Source of the DNA: Pseudomonas sp. UBA4617
GTDB lineage: Bacteria; Pseudomonadota; Gammaproteobacteria; Pseudomonadales; Pseudomonadaceae
DNA length: 64,000 nucleotides
NCBI RefSeq assembly: GCF_002386445.1
Contig: NZ_DGIR01000041.1
Span: 62,608 to 126,607, forward strand
Direction: 5' to 3'
Shown here: positions 24,663 through 33,382 of the stretch, one piece after another
Numbering within the stretch: the first letter of the stretch is position 1
Layout: each line of letters opens with the position of its first letter
The notes under the pieces: generated by a model
The model's input: the letters and a program-made list of their open reading frames with translations, nothing else
What the model was told of the DNA's origin: nothing
The model's database searches: none
Made by a program: the position numbers and the translations under genes

Positions 24663-26468
24663 TCAGTAGGACAGGCCGAAGCTTTCTTCGTCCATCGCCA
24701 TCAGGTTGTCGGCTCCGGACAGCATCGCTGCCACATGGGTGCGGGTACGCGGCAGGATACGCTGGAAGTAGAAGCGCGCGGTCTGCAGCTTGGCGGTGTA
24801 GAACGCCTCTTCGCTGGTGCCGGCAGCCAGCTTCTCGGCGGCCAGGCGGGCGATGTCGGCCCAGAAGTAGGCCAGGCAGGCATAACCGGAATACATCAGG
24901 TAATCGACCGAGGCCGCGCCCACTTCTTCACGGTCCTTCATGGCGGCCATGCCGACCTTCATGGTCAACTCACCCCACTCCTTGTTCAGTGCCGCCAGCG
25001 GTTCGACGAATTCCGTCACCGCAGTGTTGCCTTCCTGCGCCTGGCAGAACTTGTGCACGATCTTGGTGAAGCCCTTCAGCGCTTCGCCCTGGGTCATCAG
25101 TACCTTGCGGCCGAGCAGGTCGAGGGCCTGGATGCCGGTGGTGCCCTCGTACAGCATGGAGATCCGGCTGTCGCGCACGTTCTGCTCCATGCCCCACTCG
25201 GCGATGAAGCCGTGGCCACCGTAGATCTGCACGCCATGGTTGGCCGCCTCGAAGCCGACTTCGGTCATGAATGCCTTGGCGATCGGCGTCAGGAACGCCA
25301 GCAGGGCGTCGGCCTTCTTGCGCTCTTCTTCATCCTGGCTGTACTTGACGATGTCCACTTGCTTGGCGGTGAAGTACACCATCGCGCGGTTGCCTTCGGC
25401 GAAGGCCTTCATGGTCAGCAGCATACGGCGCACGTCGGGATGCACGATGATCGGGTCAGCGGCCTTGTCCGGTGCTTTCGGGCCGGTCAGCGAACGCATC
25501 TGCAGACGTTCGCGGGCGTATTTCAGGCCACCCTGGAAGGCCACCTCGGCGTGAGCCAGGCCTTGCAGCGCGGTTCCCAGCCGGGCGGTGTTCATGAAGG
25601 TGAACATGCAGTTCAGGCCTTTGTTGGCCGGGCCGATCAGGAAGCCGGTGGCAGCGTCGAAGTTCATCACGCAGGTGGCGTTGCCGTGGATGCCCATCTT
25701 GTGTTCGATCGACCCGCAGCTGACGCCGTTGCGCTCGCCCACACCACCTTCGGCGTTGGGCAGGAACTTCGGCACGATGAACAGCGAAATGCCCTTGGTA
25801 CCGGCCGGTGCATCCGGCAGGCGGGCCAGGACGATATGGACGATGTTGTCGGCCATGTCGTGCTCACCGGCCGAAATGAAAATCTTGGTTCCCGACACCT
25901 TGTAGCTGCCGTCAGCCTGAGGCTCGGCCTTGGTGCGCAGCATGCCCAGGTCGGTACCGCAGTGTGGCTCGGTCAGGCACATGGTGCCGGTCCATTCGCC
26001 GGATACCAGCTTGGTCAGGTAGGTGTGCTGCTGCTCAGGGGTACCGTGCGCAGAAATGGTGTTCATCGCACCGTGGGACAGGCCAGGGTACATGCCCCAC
26101 GACCAGTTCGCCCCGCCGACCATTTCGCTCAGGGCCAGGCCCAGCGACTCCGGCAGGCCCTGGCCGCCGTGCTCGACATCATGCGCCAGGCTCGGCCAGC
26201 CGCCTTCGACGAACTGCTGATAGGCCTCTTTGAAGCCAGTCGGGGTTTTCACGCCCGCTTCGCTCCAGGTGCAGCCTTCCTGGTCACCCACACGGTTCAG
26301 CGGCGAAAGCACCTGCTCGCAGAACTTCGCGCCTTCTTCAAGGATCGCGTCGACCATGTCGGGCGTGGCGTCCTGGCAACCCGGCAGGCTCTGATAGTGC
26401 GCCTCATAGCCGAGCAGTTCGTCGCGAACGAAGCGGATATCACGCAAGGGGGCTTTGTAGTCAGGCAT
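24663..26468 (-). CDS. Long-form acyl-CoA dehydrogenase (FadE1-like)
   Basis: 601 aa, paralogue of the gene at 21301, with the same TEPHCGTDLG middle-domain and GTTGIQALDLLGRK motifs and extra C-terminal domain. It catalyses the first, FAD-dependent step of fatty acid beta-oxidation; electrons go to ETF. AGAGG precedes the ATG. A PsrA-type palindrome stands 56 nt upstream, so repression relieved by long-chain fatty acids is likely. From memory the equivalent P. aeruginosa gene sits likewise beside bioBFHCD. Confidence 0.94.
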   Translation of the reverse strand: MPDYKAPLRDIRFVRDELLGYEAHYQSLPGCQDATPDMVDAILEEGAKFCEQVLSPLNRVGDQEGCTWSEAGVKTPTGFKEAYQQFVEGGWPSLAHDVEHGGQGLPESLGLALSEMVGGANWSWGMYPGLSHGAMNTISAHGTPEQQHTYLTKLVSGEWTGTMCLTEPHCGTDLGMLRTKAEPQADGSYKVSGTKIFISAGEHDMADNIVHIVLARLPDAPAGTKGISLFIVPKFLPNAEGGVGERNGVSCGSIEHKMGIHGNATCVMNFDAATGFLIGPANKGLNCMFTFMNTARLGTALQGLAHAEVAFQGGLKYARERLQMRSLTGPKAPDKAADPIIVHPDVRRMLLTMKAFAEGNRAMVYFTAKQVDIVKYSQDEEERKKADALLAFLTPIAKAFMTEVGFEAANHGVQIYGGHGFIAEWGMEQNVRDSRISMLYEGTTGIQALDLLGRKVLMTQGEALKGFTKIVHKFCQAQEGNTAVTEFVEPLAALNKEWGELTMKVGMAAMKDREEVGAASVDYLMYSGYACLAYFWADIARLAAEKLAAGTSEEAFYTAKLQTARFYFQRILPRTRTHVAAMLSGADNLMAMDEESFGLSY

Positions 26469-26523
26469 TGCGATGAACCTCTAGGTGAGTTCTGTGGGGT
26501 GACGCGCGCCGTGCGGCATCGAT

Positions 26524-26537
26524 CAAACAGTTGTTTG
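26524..26537. promoter_or_regulatory. PsrA-type operator before the FadE1-like gene
   Basis: CAAAC-AGTT-GTTTG fits the published Pseudomonas PsrA consensus (G/C)AAAC(N2-4)GTTT(G/C) exactly. Its distance of 56 nt from the start codon places it at or near the promoter. Confidence 0.65.
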
Positions 26538-26637
26538 AAACTTACGTTTAGCTCCGCCGGATGTCAAGAATGGACTATTGTGTCATTTGCGCCACGAAAA
26601 ATGGCAAATACGCCAACACTTGTCATGACTACTACAG

Positions 26638-26724
26638 AAGCGGGTTCACCCGCGAAAAAAGTCGGCCCGGAAAACAGCTGTCAGGGCTGACGCACGCGCG
26701 GGGGAACCCGCTCCCTCAGGGGCG
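26638..26724. repeat. REP pair (BIME)
   Basis: GCGGGTTCACCCGCGAA and, inverted, GCGCGGGGGAACCCGCTCCC are the two ends of a P. putida-type REP pair in the gap between the FadE1-like gene and the small rod-like gene. Confidence 0.65.
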
Positions 26725-26755
26725 CAGGCGTTAATACGGAGGTAGATGCCAGCGA

Positions 26756-27052
26756 TCAGGCGTAGGTATCGATGAACCGGCCGAGCATTTCGTCGGATGC
26801 CTTGGCGAGCTTCACGCCAAGCTCGACCTCATGCTTGCCTACGGCCAGTTGCACCGTGCTGGTGGCTAGGTCCATCTGCTGGCTGCGGTCGACCGCGCGC
26901 AAGCGTTCGGCCTGAAAGTCGCTGGACTGGCTGGTGGCAGTACGTTCGGCGGTGGTGTTGGCAATCTGGCTGGCGGCCTGATCGACGCGGTTCTGGCCGG
27001 TCTGGATTGCGCTCAGGCCCGCGTAATAGGCGGAGCTACCGGTGATTTCCAT
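26756..27052 (-). CDS. Small protein with flagellar-rod-like N-terminus
   Basis: 98 aa from the ATG complementary to 27050-27052, preceded by GGAG. The first 40 residues (ITGSSAYYAGLSAIQTGQNR, then an NT-rich segment) resemble the N-terminal helix of flagellar basal-body rod proteins, where a small hydrophobic helix is followed by N-rich turns. The rest is helical and polar. No flagellar genes are nearby. I cannot assign a function; some genomes carry a PQQ-related name for homologues, which I see no reason to accept. Confidence 0.75.
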   Translation of the reverse strand: MEITGSSAYYAGLSAIQTGQNRVDQAASQIANTTAERTATSQSSDFQAERLRAVDRSQQMDLATSTVQLAVGKHEVELGVKLAKASDEMLGRFIDTYA

Positions 27053-27175
27053 GTCAGGACTCCATTGACGCTGGATAACGGACAGGCCCAATTAAAGCAG
27101 GCTGGGCGCAAAAAGGCCCGTTTAAATCGCTAATGGCCCGATGCCATTTGATAGCCCTTGAGTATTCCTGCAGCA

Positions 27176-27856
27176 CTAATCCAGAAGATCCAGTTGCAGA
27201 TGCTCAGCCACCATGTCGGCACTGGCCTGCTTGAGCTTGGGCACCCGCCCCAGGCAAGGCGCCGGCAACCGTTCGGCCAGGCTGGCCAGGTTCTCTTCCA
27301 GCCGCGAGGTACTAGGTTCGATGATGTTCGCCACCCACCCCGCCAGCTGCAGCCCGTCGCGGGCAATCGCCTCGGCGCTGAGCAAGGCATGGCTGATACA
27401 CCCCAGCCGCACTCCCACCACCAGGATTACGGGAAGCTGGAGGGCAATAGCGAGGTCCGACAGGTTGTCCTGCCCCGATAACGGCACGCGCCAGCCGCCA
27501 GCCCCTTCGATCAGGGTGAAATCGGCATGCTGTTGCAGCACACTGCGCATCGCCGCGAGCAGCTCAGGTACCGCAAGGGTAACCCCCGCTTCCCGCGCCG
27601 CCACATGCGGTGCGATAGCCGGTTCGAAGGCGAACGGGTTGACCTGCTCGTAGGGCAGCTTGATCGAACTCTCGTCGATCAATGCCTGGGCATCGCTGTT
27701 GCGCAGCCCTTTCGCGGTCATCGTGCAACCCGAAGCCACCGGTTTGGCTCCCAAGGTGCTCAGGCCCTGCAAGCGTGCCGCATGCAACAGCCCGGCAGCG
27801 ATGGTGGTCTTGCCAACGTCGGTATCGGTACCGGCAATGAAATAGGCCTGGCTCAT
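27176..27856 (-). CDS. bioD: BioD, dethiobiotin synthetase
   Basis: 226 aa with a P-loop variant GTDTDVGKT (residues 9-17) and AKPVASG. It closes the ureido ring of dethiobiotin from DAPA, CO2 and ATP. The ATG at 27856 follows GGGGAG. It is the last gene of bioBFHCD, 10 nt after bioC. Confidence 0.95.
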   Translation of the reverse strand: MSQAYFIAGTDTDVGKTTIAAGLLHAARLQGLSTLGAKPVASGCTMTAKGLRNSDAQALIDESSIKLPYEQVNPFAFEPAIAPHVAAREAGVTLAVPELLAAMRSVLQQHADFTLIEGAGGWRVPLSGQDNLSDLAIALQLPVILVVGVRLGCISHALLSAEAIARDGLQLAGWVANIIEPSTSRLEENLASLAERLPAPCLGRVPKLKQASADMVAEHLQLDLLD

Positions 27857-27866
27857 CTCGCTCCCC

Positions 27867-28685
27867 TTACGCCTGTTGCTTGCGCAACACACCATAGACC
27901 ACTTGGTAAGTGGCTGGCAGCCCTTGAGGCTGGCGAAACGCCTCGTAGGCCTGCAGCAAGCCCTGCATGCGAGCCCGCCCGGTCAGGCCAGAAGGCCGGC
28001 CTGGGTTGAGATTGTGCGCACCCAGCGCCTTCAGTTCGTGGGTCAGGCTGCGCACAGCCGGGTAATGCAGCACATGTGGGCAACACTGCAATTCGAGTTG
28101 CTCGAAACCGCTGGCCGCACACAGGCGTTGGTAGTCTTCGAAACGTCGGAAGCGGTTCACATGCACCAGGCCATCCACCGCCTGCCAGCTGGCGCGCAAT
28201 TCAGCCAGGGTGCCCACGCACAGGCTGCTGAAAGCCATAACGCCACCTGGGCGCAGTACCCGTTGCGCCTCTGCCAGCACGCTGGCGAACTGGTCGCACC
28301 ACTGCACCGCCAGGCTGGAGAACACCAGGTCGACGCTGGCATTACGCAACGGCAAACGCTCGGCATCGCCAGCGACGTGATAGTGCGCCCCAGCTTGCTC
28401 GTTGCGCGCATGGCGCAGCATGCCTTCGGCGATATCCACCGCCACGCCGCTGGCGGCGGCGAAACGCTCGGCCAGCGCCCGGCTGAAGTGACCGGTGCCG
28501 CTGCCCAGGTCCAGCCAGCGCGACGGCTGCAGGCCTTCCGGCAACAACCTCAGCAGGTCCTGGCCCACGGCACGCTGCAGCGCCGCCACGCTGTCATAGC
28601 TGGCCGCAGCGCGGGAGAACGAGGCCGCCACCTGACGCTTGTCGGGCAGTGCCCCCGGCGGGGTCGGACGGGATAGATCAGTCAT
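27867..28685 (-). CDS. bioC: BioC, malonyl-ACP O-methyltransferase
   Basis: 272 aa, class I SAM methyltransferase with the glycine-rich loop WLDLGSGTGHFSRAL near residue 55. It methylates the free carboxyl of malonyl-ACP so that fatty acid synthesis can build the pimeloyl moiety. The start (28685) lies inside the end of bioH, an 8-nt overlap. Confidence 0.94.
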   Translation of the reverse strand: MTDLSRPTPPGALPDKRQVAASFSRAAASYDSVAALQRAVGQDLLRLLPEGLQPSRWLDLGSGTGHFSRALAERFAAASGVAVDIAEGMLRHARNEQAGAHYHVAGDAERLPLRNASVDLVFSSLAVQWCDQFASVLAEAQRVLRPGGVMAFSSLCVGTLAELRASWQAVDGLVHVNRFRRFEDYQRLCAASGFEQLELQCCPHVLHYPAVRSLTHELKALGAHNLNPGRPSGLTGRARMQGLLQAYEAFRQPQGLPATYQVVYGVLRKQQA

Positions 28686-29409
28686 CGCCACTCTCATGCA
28701 GGAAACTCTTGATGCCCGCCGCCAGCTCCTGCGGGTACTCCAGCAGGAACGCGTGGGAACTGTCTTCGACCAGGCCCACTTCCACATCGGGCAACAGCTC
28801 GCTCAGGGCTTTTGCCGCTTCTGCCGGCACCAGGGCATCGCTGCCGGCGAACAGGTGCAGCTGCGGGCCGGCGTAGGCCTGCAAGGCTTCGCGAACATCC
28901 AGCTTCGCCAGCACTTCCAGGCCGGTGGCCAGGTACAACGGGTCGGTGTCCGGCACGCCGATACCCAGCTGGCGCAGCAGGGTACGCGGTTGCTGGGCAC
29001 CGTCGCTGCACAGCGTACGGAAACGCTTGAGGGTGACCTGGGTATGGCTGCGGCAGCCGTCGAGGAAGGTACCGAAGGTATCTTCGGCCATGCTATGCGG
29101 CCAGCCCGGGCGCACCACGAAACTGGGGTTGCTGGCCAAGGTCAGCAGGCCACAGCAGTGGTCGCCGCGCTTGTGCGCCAGGGCACTGGCCAGCATCCCG
29201 CCGAACGACCAGCCGCCCAACCAGACATCGCTCGGCAGCTTGCGATCGAGGTGCTCGATCCAGGCCTGGACATCGCTGTGCGGCAGCTCCGGCAGGGGCA
29301 TCAGCTCTACCTGCAGGCGGGTGTCCTGGAGCCGCAGGCTGGCGGCCAGCGGCTCCAGGGACGCAGTGCCCAGGCCCCAGCCGGGCAATAGAACAAGGCG
29401 ATTACGCAT
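28678..29409 (-). CDS. bioH: BioH, pimeloyl-ACP methyl ester esterase
   Basis: 243 aa alpha/beta hydrolase with nucleophile S68 in GWSFG and the HG-type oxyanion region LLPGWGLG near the N-terminus. It removes the methyl group added by BioC to release pimeloyl-ACP. The 5' end overlaps bioF by 8 nt. Confidence 0.93.
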   Translation of the reverse strand: MRNRLVLLPGWGLGTASLEPLAASLRLQDTRLQVELMPLPELPHSDVQAWIEHLDRKLPSDVWLGGWSFGGMLASALAHKRGDHCCGLLTLASNPSFVVRPGWPHSMAEDTFGTFLDGCRSHTQVTLKRFRTLCSDGAQQPRTLLRQLGIGVPDTDPLYLATGLEVLAKLDVREALQAYAGPQLHLFAGSDALVPAEAAKALSELLPDVEVGLVEDSSHAFLLEYPQELAAGIKSFLHESGDD

Positions 29410-30574
29410 CGGCGTTCTCCAACTGTGGATAACACTCGGCCAATGCATTCAACAATAGCTGCACCTGCGCCTCACTGTGGGCGGCGCTCAAGGTCACCCG
29501 CAGGCGCGCACTGCCCGCCGGTACGGTGGGTGGGCGGATGGCCGTCACCAGCAGGCCGCGCTCGCGCAGCATGCGCGACAGGCGCAGGGCCTGCGCGCTG
29601 TCGCCGATGACGATCGGCTGGATCGGGGTCGGGCTGTCCATCAATTGCAGCCCGATCTGCCGTGCGCCTTCGCGGAACTGGCGAATCAACGCTGCCAGGT
29701 GCTCGCGGCGCCAGGTTTCGCAGCGCAGCAGTTCCAGGCTTTTCAGCGTGGCGCAGGCCAGCGCCGGTGGCTGGCTGGTGGTGTAGATGTAGGGGCGGGC
29801 GAATTGCACCAGCGCCTCGATCAGTTCTTCGCTGCCAGCGACGAAGGCACCGGCGGTACCGCACGCCTTGCCCAGCGTACCGATCAGGACCGGAACCTCA
29901 TCCACGCCCAGGCCGAAGTGCTCGACGACACCGCCGCCATGCTTGCCAAGGGTGCCCAGGCCATGGGCATCGTCGACCATCAGCCAGGCACCCCGCGCCT
30001 TGGCGACAGCGGCCAGCGTCGGCAGGTCAGCCAGGTCGCCGTCCATGCTGAACACGCCGTCGGTCACCACCAGGGTATTGCCAACCGCCTTGTCCAGGCG
30101 GCTGACCAGGCTGGCCGCGTCATTGTGCAGATAACGGCTGAAACGGGCACCGCTGAGCAGCCCGCCATCCAGCAACGAAGCGTGGTTCAAACGGTCCTGC
30201 AGCACGCTGTCACCCTGCCCCACCAACGCGGTGATAGCGCCCAGGTTGGCCATGTAGCCGGTGGAGAACAGCAGCGCACGCGGCCGCCCGGTGAGCTCGG
30301 CCAAAGCCTCTTCCACCTGATGGTGCGGGGTGCTGTGGCCGATCACCAGGTGCGAGGCGCCCCCTCCGACCCCCCAGCGCTCGGCGCCGGCCTGCCAGGC
30401 GGCAACCACCTCCGGGTGGTTGGCGAGGCCGAGATAATCGTTGCTGCAAAAGGCCAGCAAGGGCTGGCCGTCGACCACCACTTCCGGCCCCTGCGGGCTC
30501 TGCAGCAGCGGCCGCTGCCGATACAGGTCTGCGGCGCGCCGTTCGGCCAGGCGCGCGGCCAGGTCGAAGGCCAT
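29402..30574 (-). CDS. bioF: BioF, 8-amino-7-oxononanoate synthase
   Basis: 390 aa alpha-oxoamine synthase; PLP Lys is K236 in GTLGKACG, with the GGGASHLVIGH segment at residues 70-80. It condenses pimeloyl-ACP with L-alanine. It begins 1 nt after the bioB stop, so translation is coupled. Confidence 0.96.
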   Translation of the reverse strand: MAFDLAARLAERRAADLYRQRPLLQSPQGPEVVVDGQPLLAFCSNDYLGLANHPEVVAAWQAGAERWGVGGGASHLVIGHSTPHHQVEEALAELTGRPRALLFSTGYMANLGAITALVGQGDSVLQDRLNHASLLDGGLLSGARFSRYLHNDAASLVSRLDKAVGNTLVVTDGVFSMDGDLADLPTLAAVAKARGAWLMVDDAHGLGTLGKHGGGVVEHFGLGVDEVPVLIGTLGKACGTAGAFVAGSEELIEALVQFARPYIYTTSQPPALACATLKSLELLRCETWRREHLAALIRQFREGARQIGLQLMDSPTPIQPIVIGDSAQALRLSRMLRERGLLVTAIRPPTVPAGSARLRVTLSAAHSEAQVQLLLNALAECYPQLENADA

Positions 30575-30575
30575 C

Positions 30576-31634
30576 TCAGGCCGACGCGGCGTTGTAGAAC
30601 ATCTCGCTGCTGCGCTGCTCGACCAGCGCCTGCTCGATGGCGGCCTGGTGCACTTCGTCGGCGTGTTCCTCGCGGGCTTCGGGCTTGATACCCAGGCGGG
30701 CGAACAGTTGCATGTCCTTGTCGGCCTGCGGGTTGGCGGTGGTCAGCAGTTTTTCACCGTAGAAGATCGAGTTGGCGCCTGCCATGAAGGCCAGGGCCTG
30801 CATCTGTTCGTTCATCTGCTCCCGGCCGGCGGACAGGCGCACGTGTGACTTGGGCATGAGGATACGCGCCACGGCCAGCATGCGGATGAAATCGAACGGG
30901 TCGACGTCCTCTTCCTCGGCCAGCGGCGTACCGGCGACCTTGACCAGCATGTTGATCGGTACCGACTCCGGGTGCTCCGGCAGGTTGGCCAGCTGGATCA
31001 GCAGGCCGGCGCGGTCGTCCAGCGACTCGCCCATGCCGAGGATACCGCCGGAGCAGATCTTCATACCGGCCTCACGCACGTAGGCCAGGGTTTGCAGGCG
31101 CTCGCTGTAGGTGCGGGTAGTAATGATGCTGCCGTAGAACTCCGGCGAGGTATCGAGGTTATGGTTGTAGTAATCCAGGCCGGCCTGGGCCAGGGCCTTG
31201 GTCTGCTCCTGGTCGAGCTTGCCGAGGGTCATGCAGGTTTCCAGGCCCATGGCCTTCACGCCTTTGACCATTTCCAGCACGTAAGGCATGTCCTTGGCCG
31301 ACGGGTGCTTCCAGGCCGCGCCCATGCAGAAGCGGGTGGAGCCGATGGCTTTGGCGCGTGCCGCTTCTTCCAGCACCTTCTGCACTTCCATGAGCTTCTG
31401 TTTTTCCAGCCCGGTGTTGTAGTGGCCGGATTGTGGGCAATATTTGCAATCTTCCGGGCAGGCGCCGGTCTTGATCGACAGCAATGTCGAAACCTGCACG
31501 CGGTTAGGGTCGAAGTGCGCGCGGTGCACGGTCTGTGCCTGGAACAGCAAGTCATTGAACGGTTGCTGGAACAGCGCCTTGACCTCTGCCAGGGACCAGT
31601 CGTGACGTGTTGTTGCAGTTGTGCTGGCGCTCAT
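30576..31634 (-). CDS. bioB: BioB, biotin synthase
   Basis: 352 aa radical SAM enzyme with C59-x3-C63-x2-C66 (CPEDCKYC) for the 4Fe-4S cluster; it inserts sulfur into dethiobiotin. First gene of bioBFHCD. AAGGAAA precedes the ATG. The promoter and a BirA-type operator overlap the divergent comF start. bioA is not in the window. Confidence 0.97.
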   Translation of the reverse strand: MSASTTATTRHDWSLAEVKALFQQPFNDLLFQAQTVHRAHFDPNRVQVSTLLSIKTGACPEDCKYCPQSGHYNTGLEKQKLMEVQKVLEEAARAKAIGSTRFCMGAAWKHPSAKDMPYVLEMVKGVKAMGLETCMTLGKLDQEQTKALAQAGLDYYNHNLDTSPEFYGSIITTRTYSERLQTLAYVREAGMKICSGGILGMGESLDDRAGLLIQLANLPEHPESVPINMLVKVAGTPLAEEEDVDPFDFIRMLAVARILMPKSHVRLSAGREQMNEQMQALAFMAGANSIFYGEKLLTTANPQADKDMQLFARLGIKPEAREEHADEVHQAAIEQALVEQRSSEMFYNAASA

Positions 31635-31706
31635 CGGTGTTTCCTTGTTTAGGCTGTAGCTGGCGCCGGGACAGGAAAGCCCGCCAGCGCATCACGGTTA
31701 GCTCGC

Positions 31707-31735
31707 ATAGTCATGGAAGGCCTATGAACTGTCAA
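31707..31735 (-). promoter_or_regulatory. bioB promoter
   Basis: On the minus strand a perfect -35 TTGACA (31730-31735) is followed after 17 nt by a -10-like GACTAT (31707-31712). The -35 hexamer lies within the right half of the BirA-type dyad. Confidence 0.55.
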
Positions 31736-32455
31736 CCACACTGGAAAAGGCTGGTTTACAAGTGCTCAATTATTAATCAAACATGTTTACTATGCGACGA
31801 GCGTGCCGGGCAGGCCTACCCGCTGTGCGTCGCCTGTGAACAGGCGCTGCCCTGGCTGGATGATCAATGCCTGCGCTGCGCCTTGCCCATGCCGATGTCT
31901 GGCCTGACCTGCGCGCAATGCAGCCGCCGCGCGCCGGCTTTCGAGCAAGTGATTGCGCTGTGGCATTTCGGCTTTCCGGTAGACACGCTGGTCAGCCGCT
32001 TCAAGCACAAGCGCCAGTGGCCGCTGGGGCGTCTGATGGCGGAGCTGCTGGGCCATGGATTGCTGCATCGCTTTGCAGAGGGGGTGGCCCGGCCCGACCT
32101 GCTGTTACCGGTGCCCCTGGCCAGGCGTCGACAGCGCGAGCGTGGTTTCAACCAGGCAGGAATGTTGGCGCGCTGGTTATCGGTGCAGCTCGGGGTACGG
32201 TGCGACGAACGGTTGCTGACGCGTACACGCGAAACACCCGCGCAGCAGCAGCTGGACGCCAGGGCAAGGCAGCGCAATTTGCGCCAGGCGTTTGCGCTCA
32301 CGGGTGAGTTGAAGGGTCAGCATGTCGCCATTGTCGATGACGTGCTGACCACGGGGGCAACCGCGCATACAATTGCCGAGCTGCTATGCACGGCCGGGGC
32401 GCGGCGCGTGGATGTCTATTGCCTGGCACGCACGCCCAAACCGGGGTATGCATGA
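31724..32455 (+). CDS. comF: ComF family phosphoribosyltransferase-like protein
   Basis: 243 aa. Two CxxC-type pairs near the N-terminus (CLLC, CVAC, then CLRC, CAQC) bind zinc, and a PRPP loop VAIVDDVLTTGAT lies near residue 205. ComF proteins act in DNA uptake or recycling of imported DNA; the exact reaction is unsettled. It is divergent from bioB, and its first 12 codons carry the bio operator, so BirA binding might affect it too. Confidence 0.88.
   Translation: MNCQPHWKRLVYKCSIINQTCLLCDERAGQAYPLCVACEQALPWLDDQCLRCALPMPMSGLTCAQCSRRAPAFEQVIALWHFGFPVDTLVSRFKHKRQWPLGRLMAELLGHGLLHRFAEGVARPDLLLPVPLARRRQRERGFNQAGMLARWLSVQLGVRCDERLLTRTRETPAQQQLDARARQRNLRQAFALTGELKGQHVAIVDDVLTTGATAHTIAELLCTAGARRVDVYCLARTPKPGYA
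31729..31761. promoter_or_regulatory. BirA (biotin repressor) operator
   Basis: On the minus strand TTGTAAACC, 15 nt, GGTTGACAG. The known BirA operator is TTGTAAACC-N14/15-GGTTTACAA; the first half is exact and the second differs at two positions. It covers the bioB -35 box, so holo-BirA binding would block transcription when biotin is plentiful. Confidence 0.7.
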
Positions 32456-32523
32456 CCCAACGATATCTGCCACGGCGCAAACCCCGGGGCCGCTTCACCT
32501 GAGCCTTATGACGACTGGATACC

Positions 32524-33288
32524 ATGCCCTTGCCCAGCCTCCTTACCCAGCACATCGCCCGCCGCCCCCAGCGTATCGCGCTGCTGCAGCACGTTGCCGA
32601 TCAAGGTTCGATCACTCGCGCCGCCAAGGCTGCGGGCATCAGTTACAAAGCCGCCTGGGATGCCATCGACGAGCTCAACAACCTGGCCGGCCACCCGCTG
32701 GTCGAACGTAGCGCCGGCGGGCGAGGCGGCGGTGGAGCACGGTTGTCGCCGGAGGGCGAACGAGTACTGCGCCTGTATCAGCGTCTGCAGGCCTTGCAGG
32801 CACAAATGCTCGAAGCGGCAGAACAATCCAGTGACCTCGACCTGCTCGGTCGCCTGATGCTGCGCACCAGTGCGCGTAACCAGTTGCAGGGCCAGGTCAG
32901 TGGCCTGCGCCGTGAAGGACGGCTTGATCGCGTCAGCCTGACGCTGGGCGACGGGCTGGAGATCGAGGCGCTGATCACCCGCGACAGCACTGCGCGGTTG
33001 GAGCTGACGCTGGGGACGATGGTTGTGGCACTGCTCAAGGCAGGGTGGGTGCGGTTGTTGGCGGCAGGGGAAGAGGCCGAAACGGGTAACAACTGCCTGA
33101 AAGCGACGGTGCAGGGTGTGCTGGCGGAGGCTGACGGGCCGAGCGAGGTCAGGCTGGCGCTGGGCAACGGGCAGATGTTGTGTGCCTTTGCCGAAGCGGC
33201 CTGGCTGGCTGAGCACCGGGTAGCGAACGGCAGCAGGCTACGCGTGCAGTTTCATCCCTCTTATGTATTGATCGGGATTCCCGCGTAG
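32524..33288 (+). CDS. modE: ModE family molybdate-responsive regulator
   Basis: 254 aa: an N-terminal LysR-like winged helix (residues ~15-90, ITRAAKAAGISYKAAWDAIDEL) and two C-terminal TOBE (molybindin) repeats (from ~125 and ~195). ModE binds molybdate and controls molybdate uptake and molybdoenzyme genes. No mod transport genes are adjacent, so it acts in trans. Confidence 0.9.
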   Translation: MPLPSLLTQHIARRPQRIALLQHVADQGSITRAAKAAGISYKAAWDAIDELNNLAGHPLVERSAGGRGGGGARLSPEGERVLRLYQRLQALQAQMLEAAEQSSDLDLLGRLMLRTSARNQLQGQVSGLRREGRLDRVSLTLGDGLEIEALITRDSTARLELTLGTMVVALLKAGWVRLLAAGEEAETGNNCLKATVQGVLAEADGPSEVRLALGNGQMLCAFAEAAWLAEHRVANGSRLRVQFHPSYVLIGIPA

Positions 33289-33299
33289 GCGGGTAGCGC

Positions 33300-33333
33300 G
33301 GTTCGCGGGCATGCCGGCGAAGAGGCCGGCACA
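33300..33333. repeat. Single REP-like element
   Basis: GGTTCGCGGGCATGCCGGCG followed by AAGAGGCCGGCAC forms the imperfect hairpin of the P. putida REP family between modE and srkA. Confidence 0.55.
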
Positions 33334-33382
33334 GGGATAACGCGGTACCATGGGCCTTGTGCCGCTTATCCCCGGAGTTCTC

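Noticed and set aside
24603..26690. A 695-codon plus-strand frame across the FadE1-like gene
   Set aside because: Runs through the terminator and the PsrA box and has no family features.
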